Origin: Lachnospiraceae bacterium
GTDB lineage: Bacteria; Bacillota; Clostridia; Lachnospirales; Lachnospiraceae
Assembly: GCA_009774145.1 (NCBI GenBank)
Contig: VSND01000024.1
Location: forward strand, 1 to 58,177
Direction: 5' to 3'
Length of the DNA stretch: 58,177 nt
In this document: positions 16,313-24,571 of the stretch, in pieces
Layout: every line of letters starts with the position of its first letter
Numbering within the stretch: position 1 is the first letter of the stretch
Made by a program: the position numbers and the translations under genes
The notes under the pieces: generated by a model
Databases searched by the model: none
What the model saw: the letters and a program-made list of their open reading frames with translations, nothing else
What the model was told of the DNA's origin: nothing

Positions 16313-17545
16313 TCAGTTTTTTTGACTTTCTATTCCAGTCCCTTCTCCTCGTGTCATCGTTTCCATGCCGGATCCCGGAACAGAACGATAAAAATTCACT
16401 CTGAAAGCATCGCCCATATCAATAAATTCCGGCTCCCGAACTCCATACTCCCTGCAGCCCTGGATCATCCGCTGAAACCCTGTTCCCCACTGTTCTATAA
16501 TCCCCATTCGGCTGAACACTTCCGCTATACAGACATTTCGTATTTTGGACCGCCCGGAAATCGCCTGTTCCATAGTAAGCCCGCCATACAGCATACCCGG
16601 AGAGGTTATTTCTACTCTATTGTCATAGACTGCAACCTGTACGCAGGAATGATCCAAGTAACACCGATGGCATACAGAATTAATAATAGCCTCCCGAATA
16701 CTTTCCGGCGGCAGCTCATATCTGTCTTTTCTGACAATTCCATCAATCACCGCACCAAGATTAATATGTTTTAATACAAACTGATATGCCTCTTCAATCT
16801 GGCTGTAAAGCGGACCGTCAAACTCCCTCCTGTCAATAAATACTGCTCTGTTCTCCCCTTTAAATAATGCGCACTGTATCTTTGCAAATCGAAAAGTATT
16901 ATCTGTAAGCAATATAAATGCATTGGTCGGAAGGTATGTCTGCCCGCTTTTTTTCAGGAGCCCCCAGTTTTCCAGATTTACATCCGTAATCTCTTTTACT
17001 TTTTCTATGGGAGTTCCTTTTGACTCTGCAATATATTTTCGAATATCACTGCACAGCCGAATCGTATTTTCTTCACTGTAAGCACTTTCAACATTGACAA
17101 ATTCGTCAAATGACTTGCCGGCTCCCTGATACTCCAGTTCTTTTAATACTGCCTCATCCGCCGGTCTGCTGGTTCCAGCCACACGGATATAGGTTCCGTT
17201 CTCTTTCCCCAGTCCCTGAATATAATATGGTCTGTTCTGTCCCGGATAAATCTCTATCTGCACGATACATTTCCCTTCTATTGTCTGAAAAGTAATATCC
17301 GGAACAATCTGCGGTGTACACATATCTGAAATGGCATTTGCAATCTTATCCATAATCTGAAACACCGTACTTGGATCAACACCAATAATATCCTTTGTTC
17401 CATCATCCACCCCAATTATTATCTTTCCACCAGATGTATTGGCAAAAGCAACAATCGTCTTCATATACTTTTTACTGTCATCCGGAAGCTGAATTTTAAA
17501 TTCTATGTTCTTTGATTCACCATTTTTTATCTCTTCCACTGTCAT
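16313..17545 (-). CDS. AlbA_2 / HATPase_c_4 regulator (RecG-like transcriptional regulator family)
   Basis: The first 130 residues form an AlbA_2 (Schlafen AlbA-like) domain: ESKNIEFKIQLP, then TIVAFANTSGGKIIIGVDD. The second half is a GHKL-type ATPase fold seen in this family (SIREAIINSVCHRCYLD; VEITSPGMLYGGLT; EQWGTGFQRM). Such proteins are often annotated as putative DNA-binding regulators; their real function is unclear. The ATG at 17545 has AGGTG 7 bases upstream; in-frame ATGs further back are poorer. At 410 residues it ends soon after the ATPase fold, shorter than relatives with a C-terminal winged helix, so it may be truncated. Confidence 0.78.
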   Translation of the reverse strand: MTVEEIKNGESKNIEFKIQLPDDSKKYMKTIVAFANTSGGKIIIGVDDGTKDIIGVDPSTVFQIMDKIANAISDMCTPQIVPDITFQTIEGKCIVQIEIYPGQNRPYYIQGLGKENGTYIRVAGTSRPADEAVLKELEYQGAGKSFDEFVNVESAYSEENTIRLCSDIRKYIAESKGTPIEKVKEITDVNLENWGLLKKSGQTYLPTNAFILLTDNTFRFAKIQCALFKGENRAVFIDRREFDGPLYSQIEEAYQFVLKHINLGAVIDGIVRKDRYELPPESIREAIINSVCHRCYLDHSCVQVAVYDNRVEITSPGMLYGGLTMEQAISGRSKIRNVCIAEVFSRMGIIEQWGTGFQRMIQGCREYGVREPEFIDMGDAFRVNFYRSVPGSGMETMTRGEGTGIESQKN

Positions 17546-18150
17546 TTTTTTCACCTGCTCTTTCTGACTGACCGACTTAAATATTGTTTCACTGTACATA
17601 TGATTCCTCATTATATCCTTTAAAAAAACCACTTTCAATATCCACGATGGTAATTTTCCCTTTTTCTGATGCCCTGGCTGCTTTTCACGCCTGCAGCCAT
17701 ATCATCAGCCGGAATTTCAAAAGGGTATTCCCAGGTCTTACAGACCCGGAAATACCCTTTTTTCTGGATGTTGGATAAAAAAACTGTTCTCGTATGCTTA
17801 TCCCTGCACTGTTGGTGTACAGATCGGTTTGTAAGTTACAAGTTTAGTTCTTTTGTGTTTTTGGATTCGGTTTGAATCCCTTACCTATATTCAGTTGTAA
17901 TTTTGGACATTTGAACCATGTTGCATAAATAATCTGTGTTTCCGTTCTCTTTTAAAAACCTCACGAATGAGGAATAAGATTTTGTCTTTCGTCCATCCGC
18001 GCTGCCTTTCAGACAGTTTCCGATGCGGACTTGCTTCGTAATGTTGTGGAGAAACCGCCATCACCTGCAGACTGATGGCATGTACGCGTGATTGCATCTA
18101 CCTATATGCAATTGTTTGGGGATAATTATTTTGCTGCTCTGTTTTGGTGA
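17546..18150. other. 600-bp gap with a strong hairpin
   Basis: Apart from the hairpin at 17719-17763 no gene is convincing. A minus-strand frame of 68 codons at 17891-18097 has no ribosome site and no recognised family; it may be a remnant. Confidence 0.3.
17719..17763. terminator. strong hairpin with T-runs on both sides
   Basis: AAAGGGTATT and AATACCCTTT pair around an inner GGTCT-AGACC stem, followed by TTTTTT. It sits in an otherwise gene-free stretch, so it probably ends a transcript whose gene has been lost or is an RNA. Confidence 0.6.
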
Positions 18151-18636
18151 TCAGTCAAAATAGAGAGCGTTTGTGCATGTAGTTGTGGTCTCGACGATGT
18201 CATCTTGGAACACGGAATGACCGCCCTTTACCCGATAATACTTATCTAGGGTAATTTTGTAGGGACCGCTACTTACCGTAGCAGTACCATCATTATATGA
18301 TCTGCCAGTCCAGTAATCAATCGTTCCCCAGCCACTGGTACCATTGTCGCTTTGATCCAGATAAATACGCACATAAATTTCTTCACAGTCTCTATGTGCA
18401 AATGTTGTACCAGAGCAAACCGCATACCCAGTCTTGCCGTGTGTCAGTTTAACAACTGCTGCCTGAAGATAGGCTCCCCGAGCAGTTCCATACCATGTAT
18501 CAGAAACCTCATCTTCCTGAGTCTCATACACATGGTATCCTGCCGGTTCTTCTGCTTCGGCGCAAACCGTCAAACTACTGCCAGCCAACATCAGCCCAAC
18601 CAAAGCAAATATACTTTTTGCTTTCCATCGTCTCAT
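18151..18636 (-). CDS. small secreted protein, DUF6147-like
   Basis: A 161-residue exported protein. A classical signal peptide (MRRWKAKSIFALVGLMLAG, cleavage likely after VCAEA) is followed by YHVYETQEDEVSDTWYGTARG, a strand-rich body and the ending YYRVKGGHSVFQDD. This resembles the DUF6147 family as I remember it; function unknown. Start 18636 is set by AAGGAGGCGAAGG. It follows the anti-sigma-like gene by 76 bp on the same strand and may be a member of that regulon. Confidence 0.7.
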   Translation of the reverse strand: MRRWKAKSIFALVGLMLAGSSLTVCAEAEEPAGYHVYETQEDEVSDTWYGTARGAYLQAAVVKLTHGKTGYAVCSGTTFAHRDCEEIYVRIYLDQSDNGTSGWGTIDYWTGRSYNDGTATVSSGPYKITLDKYYRVKGGHSVFQDDIVETTTTCTNALYFD

Positions 18637-18712
18637 ATCCTTCGCCTCCTTTCCGTAGAAATTTTGTAGACCTACAATAAATAAACGATTCAGTAGACAA
18701 TTTTTGACAGCT

Positions 18713-19483
18713 TTATACATTTTCTATCAAAATATTTTCTAAAATTTTTATAAACTCATCATATTCCATCATTCCATGGACTGAATAATAGGTATTTAAA
18801 TATTTAAATGATGATATATAATATAACGTTTTAGATAAGGCTTTATCATGGTATTCATATTCAAAAACTTTTATCTCTAATCTATTAGAATCTATAATCA
18901 AAGTATCCCGTTCTTTTCTATCTGTTTCATAATTTACACTGGATTCATTATAATCTTTACCAATATAAATATATACATATTTTTCTTCTAACTTATATTT
19001 TACAACCGCCTCCCTTGCATCCTCCTCAATCCAATAATCCATTAGATACATTCCTTGAGGCTGATAACCAAGTCTTACCGGAATCACACCTAATGTTTCC
19101 TGTATTTCTTTACACACCTCTTCTTCGTCATATTCACTATATATGGAATCTGTATTTTCAATTTTTAATCCATCTTTTCCCTCATACTCTATAATCTCCG
19201 GCTCGTACTCTCTGTTACCATAGCCAATCACTCCAAACCCGACACAGGATACCGCTGCTGCTGCCACTGCAATGACCATACGGCGGCGAATCCTGAACTT
19301 CCGGGCAGTGCCATTACGCATCTCAAGTTCCCTGTGGATATTTTCCAGCATCCCCTCCGGCACTTTCACATCCTGAAGCTCTTCTGATTCCATAAGCAGC
19401 TTTTCTCTCTCGTCCGCCATAGCTATCAGGTCCTCATCAATCCTGTCCCACAGCCACTCGTCCCTGTCACGTTTTCGCTTCAT
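18713..19483 (-). CDS. membrane-anchored anti-sigma-factor-like protein (DUF4367-like)
   Basis: About 256 residues: a charged cytoplasmic N-terminus (RDEWLWDRIDEDLIAMADER, VPEGMLENIHREL), one transmembrane helix (MVIAVAAAAVSCVGFGVIGY) and an extracellular domain with a GYQPQGMYLMDYWIE block typical of DUF4367 proteins. In Clostridia such proteins are usually the anti-sigma partner of a short ECF sigma factor. The paralogous sigma genes are 1.5 kb away beyond murG rather than adjacent. Start 19483 (AAAGGA 11 bases upstream) is my choice; an in-frame ATG at 19534 is possible. Confidence 0.7.
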   Translation of the reverse strand: MKRKRDRDEWLWDRIDEDLIAMADEREKLLMESEELQDVKVPEGMLENIHRELEMRNGTARKFRIRRRMVIAVAAAAVSCVGFGVIGYGNREYEPEIIEYEGKDGLKIENTDSIYSEYDEEEVCKEIQETLGVIPVRLGYQPQGMYLMDYWIEEDAREAVVKYKLEEKYVYIYIGKDYNESSVNYETDRKERDTLIIDSNRLEIKVFEYEYHDKALSKTLYYISSFKYLNTYYSVHGMMEYDEFIKILENILIENV

Positions 19484-19890
19484 ACTTTTACAATCCTTTA
19501 CTCTCCGCTGTCTTCTCAACCGTTCCATTCCCACTACATCTGTGTCTCCGGGATATCCCTGCTGCCGGTTCCTGCTTATCCTTCATCCTTTAGCGTTGCT
19601 TTACATATTTCCAAATTTTATCTGTTTCTTATAATTACTTTAAGTGTTATCTGCTGTAATCCGACCATATGGTTCATATTATTTATGCTGCTTCTTCCAG
19701 TATCACTGTCCTCATGCAGCCAGACACAGGCCGTTTCCCAGCGGATGTTCCCGGAAGACCCATTGACATTTCCGCAACCCGCTATATAATAATCAACATA
19801 CGAACCGTTTTACGGATCACGCAATCCAAAAGCACACCTGCTGCTTCAGCATTCATCTCAACATCAGCCTCAGGGAGGAGAATTATCCAT
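19484..19890. other. 400-bp gap before murG
   Basis: Divergent upstream region of the anti-sigma gene and murG. The murG frame stays open back to 19669 but the ribosome site is at 19872-19877. Nothing else is recognised; the missing sigma partner may once have stood here. Confidence 0.3.
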
Positions 19891-20955
19891 ATGAAACATA
19901 TCATACTCACCGGCGGCGGTACCGCCGGCCACGTAACCCCGAACATTGCCCTGCTGCCCCGGCTGCGCGCCGCAGGCTACACGATCACTTACATCGGTTC
20001 CGCCGACGGCATCGAGAAAAAGCTTATGGAAGCCCAGAAGATCCCCTATTACGGCATTTCTTCCGGAAAACTCCGCCGTTATTTTGACTGGAAGAATTTC
20101 ACCGACCCTTTCCGGGTCATCAAAGGCTTCTCTGAGGCATCTTCCCTGATGAAAAAGCTGAAGCCCGACATTGTCTTCTCGAAAGGCGGCTTCGTCTCCG
20201 TCCCCGTCGTTATGGCAGCCAAACGCAGGCATATCCCTGTCATCTGCCATGAATCCGACCTGACACCCGGACTTGCCAACAAGCTGAGCATGCCCGGCGC
20301 CACAAAGGTCTGCTGCAATTTTCCGGAGACGCTCCAGTACCTTCCGAAAGACAAGGCCGTCCTGACCGGCTGCCCGATCCGTCAGGAGCTGCTGGAAGGA
20401 AAACGAAGCGCCGCCCTCACTCTGACCGGCTTTACACCGCATAAACCGGTTCTGATGGTCATGGGCGGAAGCCTGGGCGCAGGCGTCATCAATCAGGCTG
20501 TCCGGGATGCCCTTCCCGAACTTCTGAAGCAGTGGCAGATCATCCATCTGTGCGGCAAAGGCAAGATGGACGACAGCCTCCGGCATACAAAAGGCTATGT
20601 ACAGTACGAGTATATCCAGAAGGAGCTCCCTGACCTCTTCGCCCTGTGTGACCTTGTCATCTCCAGAGCCGGAGCCAATGCCGTCTGCGAATTTTTAAAA
20701 CTCCAGAAGCCCATGCTTCTGATTCCGCTCTCCGCCAGAGCCAGCCGCGGCGATCAGATCCTGAACGCCAGATCCTTCGAACGCCAGGGCTTTTCCATGG
20801 TTCTCGAAGAAGAGGAACTGACCAGAGAATCCCTGCTGCATGCGGTATCCGCCCTGTCTGCCAACCGGGAAGATTATATCCGGGCCATGCGCTCCTGCGA
20901 ACAGACGGACGCCGTGGATACGATCTTCCGGCTGATTGAGGCAACCGCAGGCTGA
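19891..20955 (+). CDS. murG: UDP-GlcNAc:undecaprenyl-PP-MurNAc-pentapeptide GlcNAc transferase
   Basis: This peripheral membrane GT28 glycosyltransferase turns lipid I into lipid II in peptidoglycan synthesis. Diagnostic motifs: ILTGGGTAGHVTPN at the N-terminus (G loop 1), FSKGGFVSVPVVMAA (loop 2), ICHESDLTPGLANK, VMGGSLGAGVINQ (loop 3), and ISRAGANAVCEFL with PLSARASRGDQILNA for UDP-GlcNAc binding. 354 residues is normal length. Start at 19891 follows GGGAGGAG. It stands alone, not in a dcw cell-wall cluster, which is seen in several Lachnospiraceae; it might be a second copy. Confidence 0.9.
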   Translation: MKHIILTGGGTAGHVTPNIALLPRLRAAGYTITYIGSADGIEKKLMEAQKIPYYGISSGKLRRYFDWKNFTDPFRVIKGFSEASSLMKKLKPDIVFSKGGFVSVPVVMAAKRRHIPVICHESDLTPGLANKLSMPGATKVCCNFPETLQYLPKDKAVLTGCPIRQELLEGKRSAALTLTGFTPHKPVLMVMGGSLGAGVINQAVRDALPELLKQWQIIHLCGKGKMDDSLRHTKGYVQYEYIQKELPDLFALCDLVISRAGANAVCEFLKLQKPMLLIPLSARASRGDQILNARSFERQGFSMVLEEEELTRESLLHAVSALSANREDYIRAMRSCEQTDAVDTIFRLIEATAG

Positions 20956-20978
20956 CAGCATACATGATATAGTCCTGA

Positions 20979-21002
20979 GGGGACAGTCAGCTGTCCCCTT
21001 TT
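20979..21002 (+). terminator. terminator of murG, overlapping the sigma gene end
   Basis: GGGGACAG pairs with CTGTCCCC across TCAG, followed by TTTT. The stop of the convergent sigma gene (20987) is inside the hairpin. Confidence 0.8.
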
Positions 21003-21517
21003 CCATACTCTCTGGAATACCTGTCCCGCAGCCACACCCTTGCCCGGCGCCTCCACTGTCCGACCAGGGATTCCTTGATACCCAGTCTCCTTCCGATCCT
21101 GCGGTCACTCATGTCCTCCAGATATTTCATAAGCAGGACATCGTACCATTCCGGCTTTTCTATTTTCAGGCGTTTCAGGATCTTTCCCTTTTTCCGGCTC
21201 TCTTCCAGTTCCTCTACCATGTTTTCCACATCAGAGCTCAGATCCTCCAGATCGATCTCATCGAGATTCAGCCCAACTCTCGTACTGTATTTTCCGCCCT
21301 TTTTCAGATAATCCTTTGCCAGACGTTCCGATACCACAAGCAGCCATGCCTTCACCATCCTTGCATTTACATGATCCAGATTTTCCGACAGGCGCAGAAA
21401 TGTCTCCTGACAAATATCCTCCGCCGTATGATAGTCTACAAACAGACAGATATTCTGGAATGTCACATCCCCATAACACTTAAAGTAATCATCTACCCGA
21501 TGATCCTTTTCCTTCAT
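20987..21517 (-). CDS. ECF-type RNA polymerase sigma factor (copy 1)
   Basis: A 176-residue sigma-70 family protein with only regions 2 and 4. Region 2 carries DYHTAEDICQETFLRL and region 4 WYDVLLMKYLEDMSDRRIG followed by the recognition helix ESLVGQWRRRARVWL. Start at 21517 (MKEKDHR) has GGAG 6 bases upstream. It shares its beginning and both regions with the next gene upstream, so the two arose by tandem duplication. It is the last gene of a HIT-sigma-sigma leftward array and converges on murG. Confidence 0.87.
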   Translation of the reverse strand: MKEKDHRVDDYFKCYGDVTFQNICLFVDYHTAEDICQETFLRLSENLDHVNARMVKAWLLVVSERLAKDYLKKGGKYSTRVGLNLDEIDLEDLSSDVENMVEELEESRKKGKILKRLKIEKPEWYDVLLMKYLEDMSDRRIGRRLGIKESLVGQWRRRARVWLRDRYSREYGKGDS

Positions 21518-21610
21518 AAAGTACTCCAATATCCTCTCACTGGCATCTACTGTTTACAGAATATGCATTTTCCTTCCTTTGACATCCGCCTCCTGTTCCC
21601 TGATACAGCC

Positions 21611-22144
21611 TTATCTGCTCTGGTCTTCTTCTTCCTCGGAAGAATACCGGTCCTTCAGCCACAGCCTCGCTCTCCGCCTCCACTGCCCGACCAGCGATGC
21701 CTTAATTCCCATGATGCTGCCGATCTCCCGGTCGCTCATACGTTCCTGATACCTCATGAGCAGGGCATCGTGCCATCTGGGATTCTCTTTCTCCAGACGC
21801 CCCAGGACCCGGTCCATCTCCCTTCTCTCTTCCAGTTCGATCACAATACGCTCTGTATCCGAATGTACGTCTGCGATCTCCATTTCTTCCGGTCCCAGCC
21901 CGACTTTCGTCTTATGCCGGCCGCCCTTTTTGTTATAGTCATACGCCAGCCGCTTGGATACTTTCAGCAGCCATGCCTTCACCAGCTCCGGCTCTACCTG
22001 ATCCAGATGTGCGGCAAGCCGCAGGAAAGTCTCCTGACAGATGTCTTCCGCCGTATGATAGTCCACAAAGGTGCGGACATGCCGGAACAGCATATCTCCA
22101 TAACTTTCAAAGTAATCATCCAGCCGATGATCCTTCTCTTTCAT
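21611..22144 (-). CDS. ECF-type RNA polymerase sigma factor (copy 2)
   Basis: A 177-residue paralog of the neighbouring sigma factor: the same MKEKDHR-DDYF opening, the same DYHTAEDICQETFLRL region 2, and the same SLVGQWRRRAR-WL-DRYS ending, with about half the remaining positions changed. It starts 19 bp after the HIT gene stop, so the two are co-transcribed. Their divergence in region 4 suggests different promoter sets or different anti-sigma partners; only one anti-sigma-like protein is in the window. Confidence 0.87.
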   Translation of the reverse strand: MKEKDHRLDDYFESYGDMLFRHVRTFVDYHTAEDICQETFLRLAAHLDQVEPELVKAWLLKVSKRLAYDYNKKGGRHKTKVGLGPEEMEIADVHSDTERIVIELEERREMDRVLGRLEKENPRWHDALLMRYQERMSDREIGSIMGIKASLVGQWRRRARLWLKDRYSSEEEEDQSR

Positions 22145-22163
22145 AAGTACACCCGATAACCTC

Positions 22164-22577
22164 TTACTGACTGTCTACCAGTCTCTTCACTTCTGCCATA
22201 TCTTCCGGCGTGGTGCTTCCCGGCTCCCACAGGATCCCGGCATGGTCATCCTGATAACGGGGAATCAGATGCATATGGAAATGAAATACGGTCTGTCCTG
22301 CCGCCTCTCCATTATTCTGGACCAGATTCATACCATCCGCCCCAACTGCCTTTTGAAGTCTGCCTGCGATCCTCTTTGCCCGAACCAGCGCCTTTGCCGC
22401 CACCTCGTCCTCCAGATCAAACAGATCTTTATAATGCTCCTTCGGAAGCAGCAGCGCATGTCCTCTCGTCGCAGGCCCCAGATCCAGGATGACCCGAAAA
22501 TCCTCATCCTCATACAGTGTTGTGGAAGGAATCTCCCCATTTGCAATTTTACAGAAGATACAGTTACTGTCTTTCAT
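22164..22577 (-). CDS. HIT family nucleotide-binding protein
   Basis: A 137-residue histidine-triad hydrolase of the Hint/HinT branch, which splits AMP from nucleoside phosphoramidates and similar compounds. Seen: N-terminal CIFCKIANGEIPSTTLYED, and the active site HFHMHLIPRY (His-x-His-x-His). Start at 22577 follows AAAGGACGGGTGG. It heads the operon with the two sigma genes and is divergent from the histidine kinase. Confidence 0.9.
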   Translation of the reverse strand: MKDSNCIFCKIANGEIPSTTLYEDEDFRVILDLGPATRGHALLLPKEHYKDLFDLEDEVAAKALVRAKRIAGRLQKAVGADGMNLVQNNGEAAGQTVFHFHMHLIPRYQDDHAGILWEPGSTTPEDMAEVKRLVDSQ

Positions 22578-22656
22578 AATATATCCACCCGTCCTTTCTT
22601 TGAACAATACCGAATGCACCCTGTTTCCCTTTATATTTCCACGTTTTTCTACCGTC

Positions 22657-22683
22657 TTTGTCGAATTTTGTCGATATTTGTCG
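22657..22683. promoter_or_regulatory. three tandem Spo0A-like boxes
   Basis: TTTGTCGAA, TTTTGTCGA and ATTTGTCG follow one another so that TGTCG recurs at 22659, 22669 and 22679, exactly 10 bp apart and on one face of the helix. TGTCGAA is the core of the Spo0A box. They lie in the divergent gap between the HIT gene and the histidine kinase. Confidence 0.6.
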
Positions 22684-22742
22684 TACGATTTTATTTGCCA
22701 TTTTTTGACATATCTGCTATATTACAGACAGGGAGTGATGAC

Positions 22743-23492
22743 ATGCTTACATACGACGAACAGGAAAAAATGGAACGTCTCATGTCAAAGGACAAGAACT
22801 TCCATGAATTGATTACTGCCATCAAAAAAGATCACCATCTTACCCTGTCTCAGATCTCTCATGAGATTCGAAACCCGCTCACCTACATGGACAGCTCCAT
22901 CCAGTGGATTCAGAAGCTGCATCCTGAAGTAGAGGGTTTTGAATTCTGGGACCAGATGAAACATGACCTTCAGTATCTGAAAATACTTTTAGACGATATT
23001 TCCGCATTCAATAACGGAGAACAGCTGAACATTACCAGAATCGATCCCAGAGAATTTGCATGCGATCTGAAAGATACGCTACTTCCTGAGCTTCTGGCCC
23101 GGCACATCCCGCTGCTGATCAAACTGGATGACACCTACCCGGATTTCTACGGAGACCCGATCCGCTTAAAGCAGGTATTCATTAACCTGATCAAGAACTC
23201 CATGGAAGCCATCACCGGACGCGGCCGGATCACACTGAAGGTATTCACTCACGACAAACGGCTGATGATAGCCGTCAAGGACAACGGCTGCGGCATCTCC
23301 GCAGAAGATCAGAAAACCATTTTCCGGCCCTTTGTGACCCATAAAGAAAATGGCACAGGGCTTGGACTTTCCATTGCCCGGCGTATCATACTGGCGCACA
23401 ACGGAACCATCCATCTCCGGTCAGCAACCGGAAAAGGAACGGAGATTCAGGTGCACCTGCCATTATTGCCAACATCTCATATTTGTATATAA
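22743..23492 (+). CDS. soluble sensor histidine kinase
   Basis: A 249-residue kinase without membrane segments or a recognisable sensor domain. The phosphoacceptor is His40 in LSQISHEIRNPLTYM. The catalytic domain shows the N box VFINLIKNSMEAI, G1 VKDNGCGIS, F box IFRPFVTHKE and G2 GTGLGLSIARR. The short N-terminus resembles the compact orphan kinases that feed the Spo0A phosphorelay in spore formers. No response regulator is adjacent. The three Spo0A-like boxes upstream support that idea. Start 22743 is set by GGGAGTG. Confidence 0.85.
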   Translation: MLTYDEQEKMERLMSKDKNFHELITAIKKDHHLTLSQISHEIRNPLTYMDSSIQWIQKLHPEVEGFEFWDQMKHDLQYLKILLDDISAFNNGEQLNITRIDPREFACDLKDTLLPELLARHIPLLIKLDDTYPDFYGDPIRLKQVFINLIKNSMEAITGRGRITLKVFTHDKRLMIAVKDNGCGISAEDQKTIFRPFVTHKENGTGLGLSIARRIILAHNGTIHLRSATGKGTEIQVHLPLLPTSHICI

Positions 23493-23660
23493 TTATCCCA
23501 GACGGGTTTTATAAGGGGGAGGCGGCTCTCCAATACCTCTCCCTTCCATAAAGCCCGGATCTGCACGTTTCTTTCCTTATTTTCCCAGATTTCCTCATTT
23601 CAATCATAGCAACAGATCCGGAAATTGTCAATTGCATGAGCTGTAACTTTTTCCAGACAC

Positions 23661-23706
23661 AAAAAAGAACACCGCCCCCGGACTCTAGGTTCCAAAAACA
23701 GTGCTC
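23661..23706 (-). terminator. terminator after tRNA-Lys
   Basis: On the minus strand GAGCACTG pairs with CGGTGTTC (two wobbles or mismatches), followed by TTTTTT. Confidence 0.45.
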
Positions 23707-23711
23707 CTGCA

Positions 23712-23784
23712 TGCGCCATCAGGGGCTCGAACCCTGGACACCCTGATTAAGAGTCAGGTGCTCTACCAACTGAGCTAAAAGCGC
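23712..23784 (-). tRNA. tRNA-Lys (anticodon CTT)
   Basis: The minus strand folds as a full cloverleaf: acceptor GCGCTTT/ATGGCGC, D-arm AGCTCAGTTGGTAGAGC, anticodon arm CCTGA-CTCTTAA-TCAGG with CTT at the anticodon, variable GTGTC, and T-arm CAGGG-TTCGAGC-CCCTG. The 3' CCA is not encoded. Confidence 0.95.
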
Positions 23785-23926
23785 ATTTCTTATTGCAGAG
23801 TTTCATAAATATGATGTTCTGCTGTGATGTTCAACGAACAAGACATATTATATCATCTTCTTCAGAAAATGCAAGTACTTTTTTTAATTTTTTTAAACTT
23901 TTTTTCAGAAAAACTTCATATTCTCT

Positions 23927-24571
23927 TTATCGTGCTGCGATCAGTTTGTGGATCGGATTTCCCATGGCGGAAAAACGCTCTTCATATTCTGTCATGACAT
24001 TCCCCTTCATCAGCTCCGGATCCCGATGCAGGTCGTACGTCACCGCCTGAAGCTTCCACCCGGCTTCCTTTACCGACTGGACGGAAAAATCAAAAAGCGG
24101 CCGGTTGTCCGTCTTAAATTCCACCTGTCCGTCCGGTGTCAGTATCTGCTCATACCGTTCCAAGAATTCCCTGCTGGTCAGCCTTCGCTTTGCGTGGCGG
24201 TCCTTGGGCCATGGATCGGAAAAATTCAGGTAGATCCGCGCCACCTCGTCCTGGGCAAAGACCTTTCCGATCTGTTCTGCATCCATCCGGATAAAATACA
24301 GATTGGCAGGCGGATGCTCCTCCTGCTCCATCTTTTCCAGCGCGCGCAGCAGAACACTGGAATATTTCTCAATTCCTGCATAATTAATATGAGGGTTCTC
24401 CTTTGCCATGGCCATGATAAATTTGCCCTTGCTCATGCCGATCTCAATGTGGATCGGATGATCATTTCCGAACAGCGCATGCCAGGTACCTGCTCTGGTC
24501 TCTTCCTCATGAACCACATATTCGCTTGCCGCAATGATCTCCCGCGATCCTCTGATATTCCTCAATCTCAT
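23927..24571 (-). CDS. trmB: tRNA (guanine-N7)-methyltransferase
   Basis: It methylates G46 in the variable loop of tRNAs with SAM. The 214-residue protein has motif I IHIEIGMSKGKFIMAMA, the family hallmark YLNFSDPWPKDRHAKRRL, and the C-terminal EYEERFSAMGNPIHKL. Start at 24571 (MRLRNIRGSRE) agrees with relatives. Transcribed alone, just downstream of tRNA-Lys. Confidence 0.93.
   Translation of the reverse strand: MRLRNIRGSREIIAASEYVVHEEETRAGTWHALFGNDHPIHIEIGMSKGKFIMAMAKENPHINYAGIEKYSSVLLRALEKMEQEEHPPANLYFIRMDAEQIGKVFAQDEVARIYLNFSDPWPKDRHAKRRLTSREFLERYEQILTPDGQVEFKTDNRPLFDFSVQSVKEAGWKLQAVTYDLHRDPELMKGNVMTEYEERFSAMGNPIHKLIAAR

Noticed and set aside
17891..18097. 68-codon minus-strand frame
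   Set aside because: No ribosome site and no recognised family; not called.
19669..19890. N-terminal extension of murG
   Set aside because: The frame is open but family alignment and the GGGAGGAG site place the start at 19891.
23503..23556. Imperfect inverted repeat after the histidine kinase as a terminator
   Set aside because: Stem has several mismatches and no T-run follows; not called.
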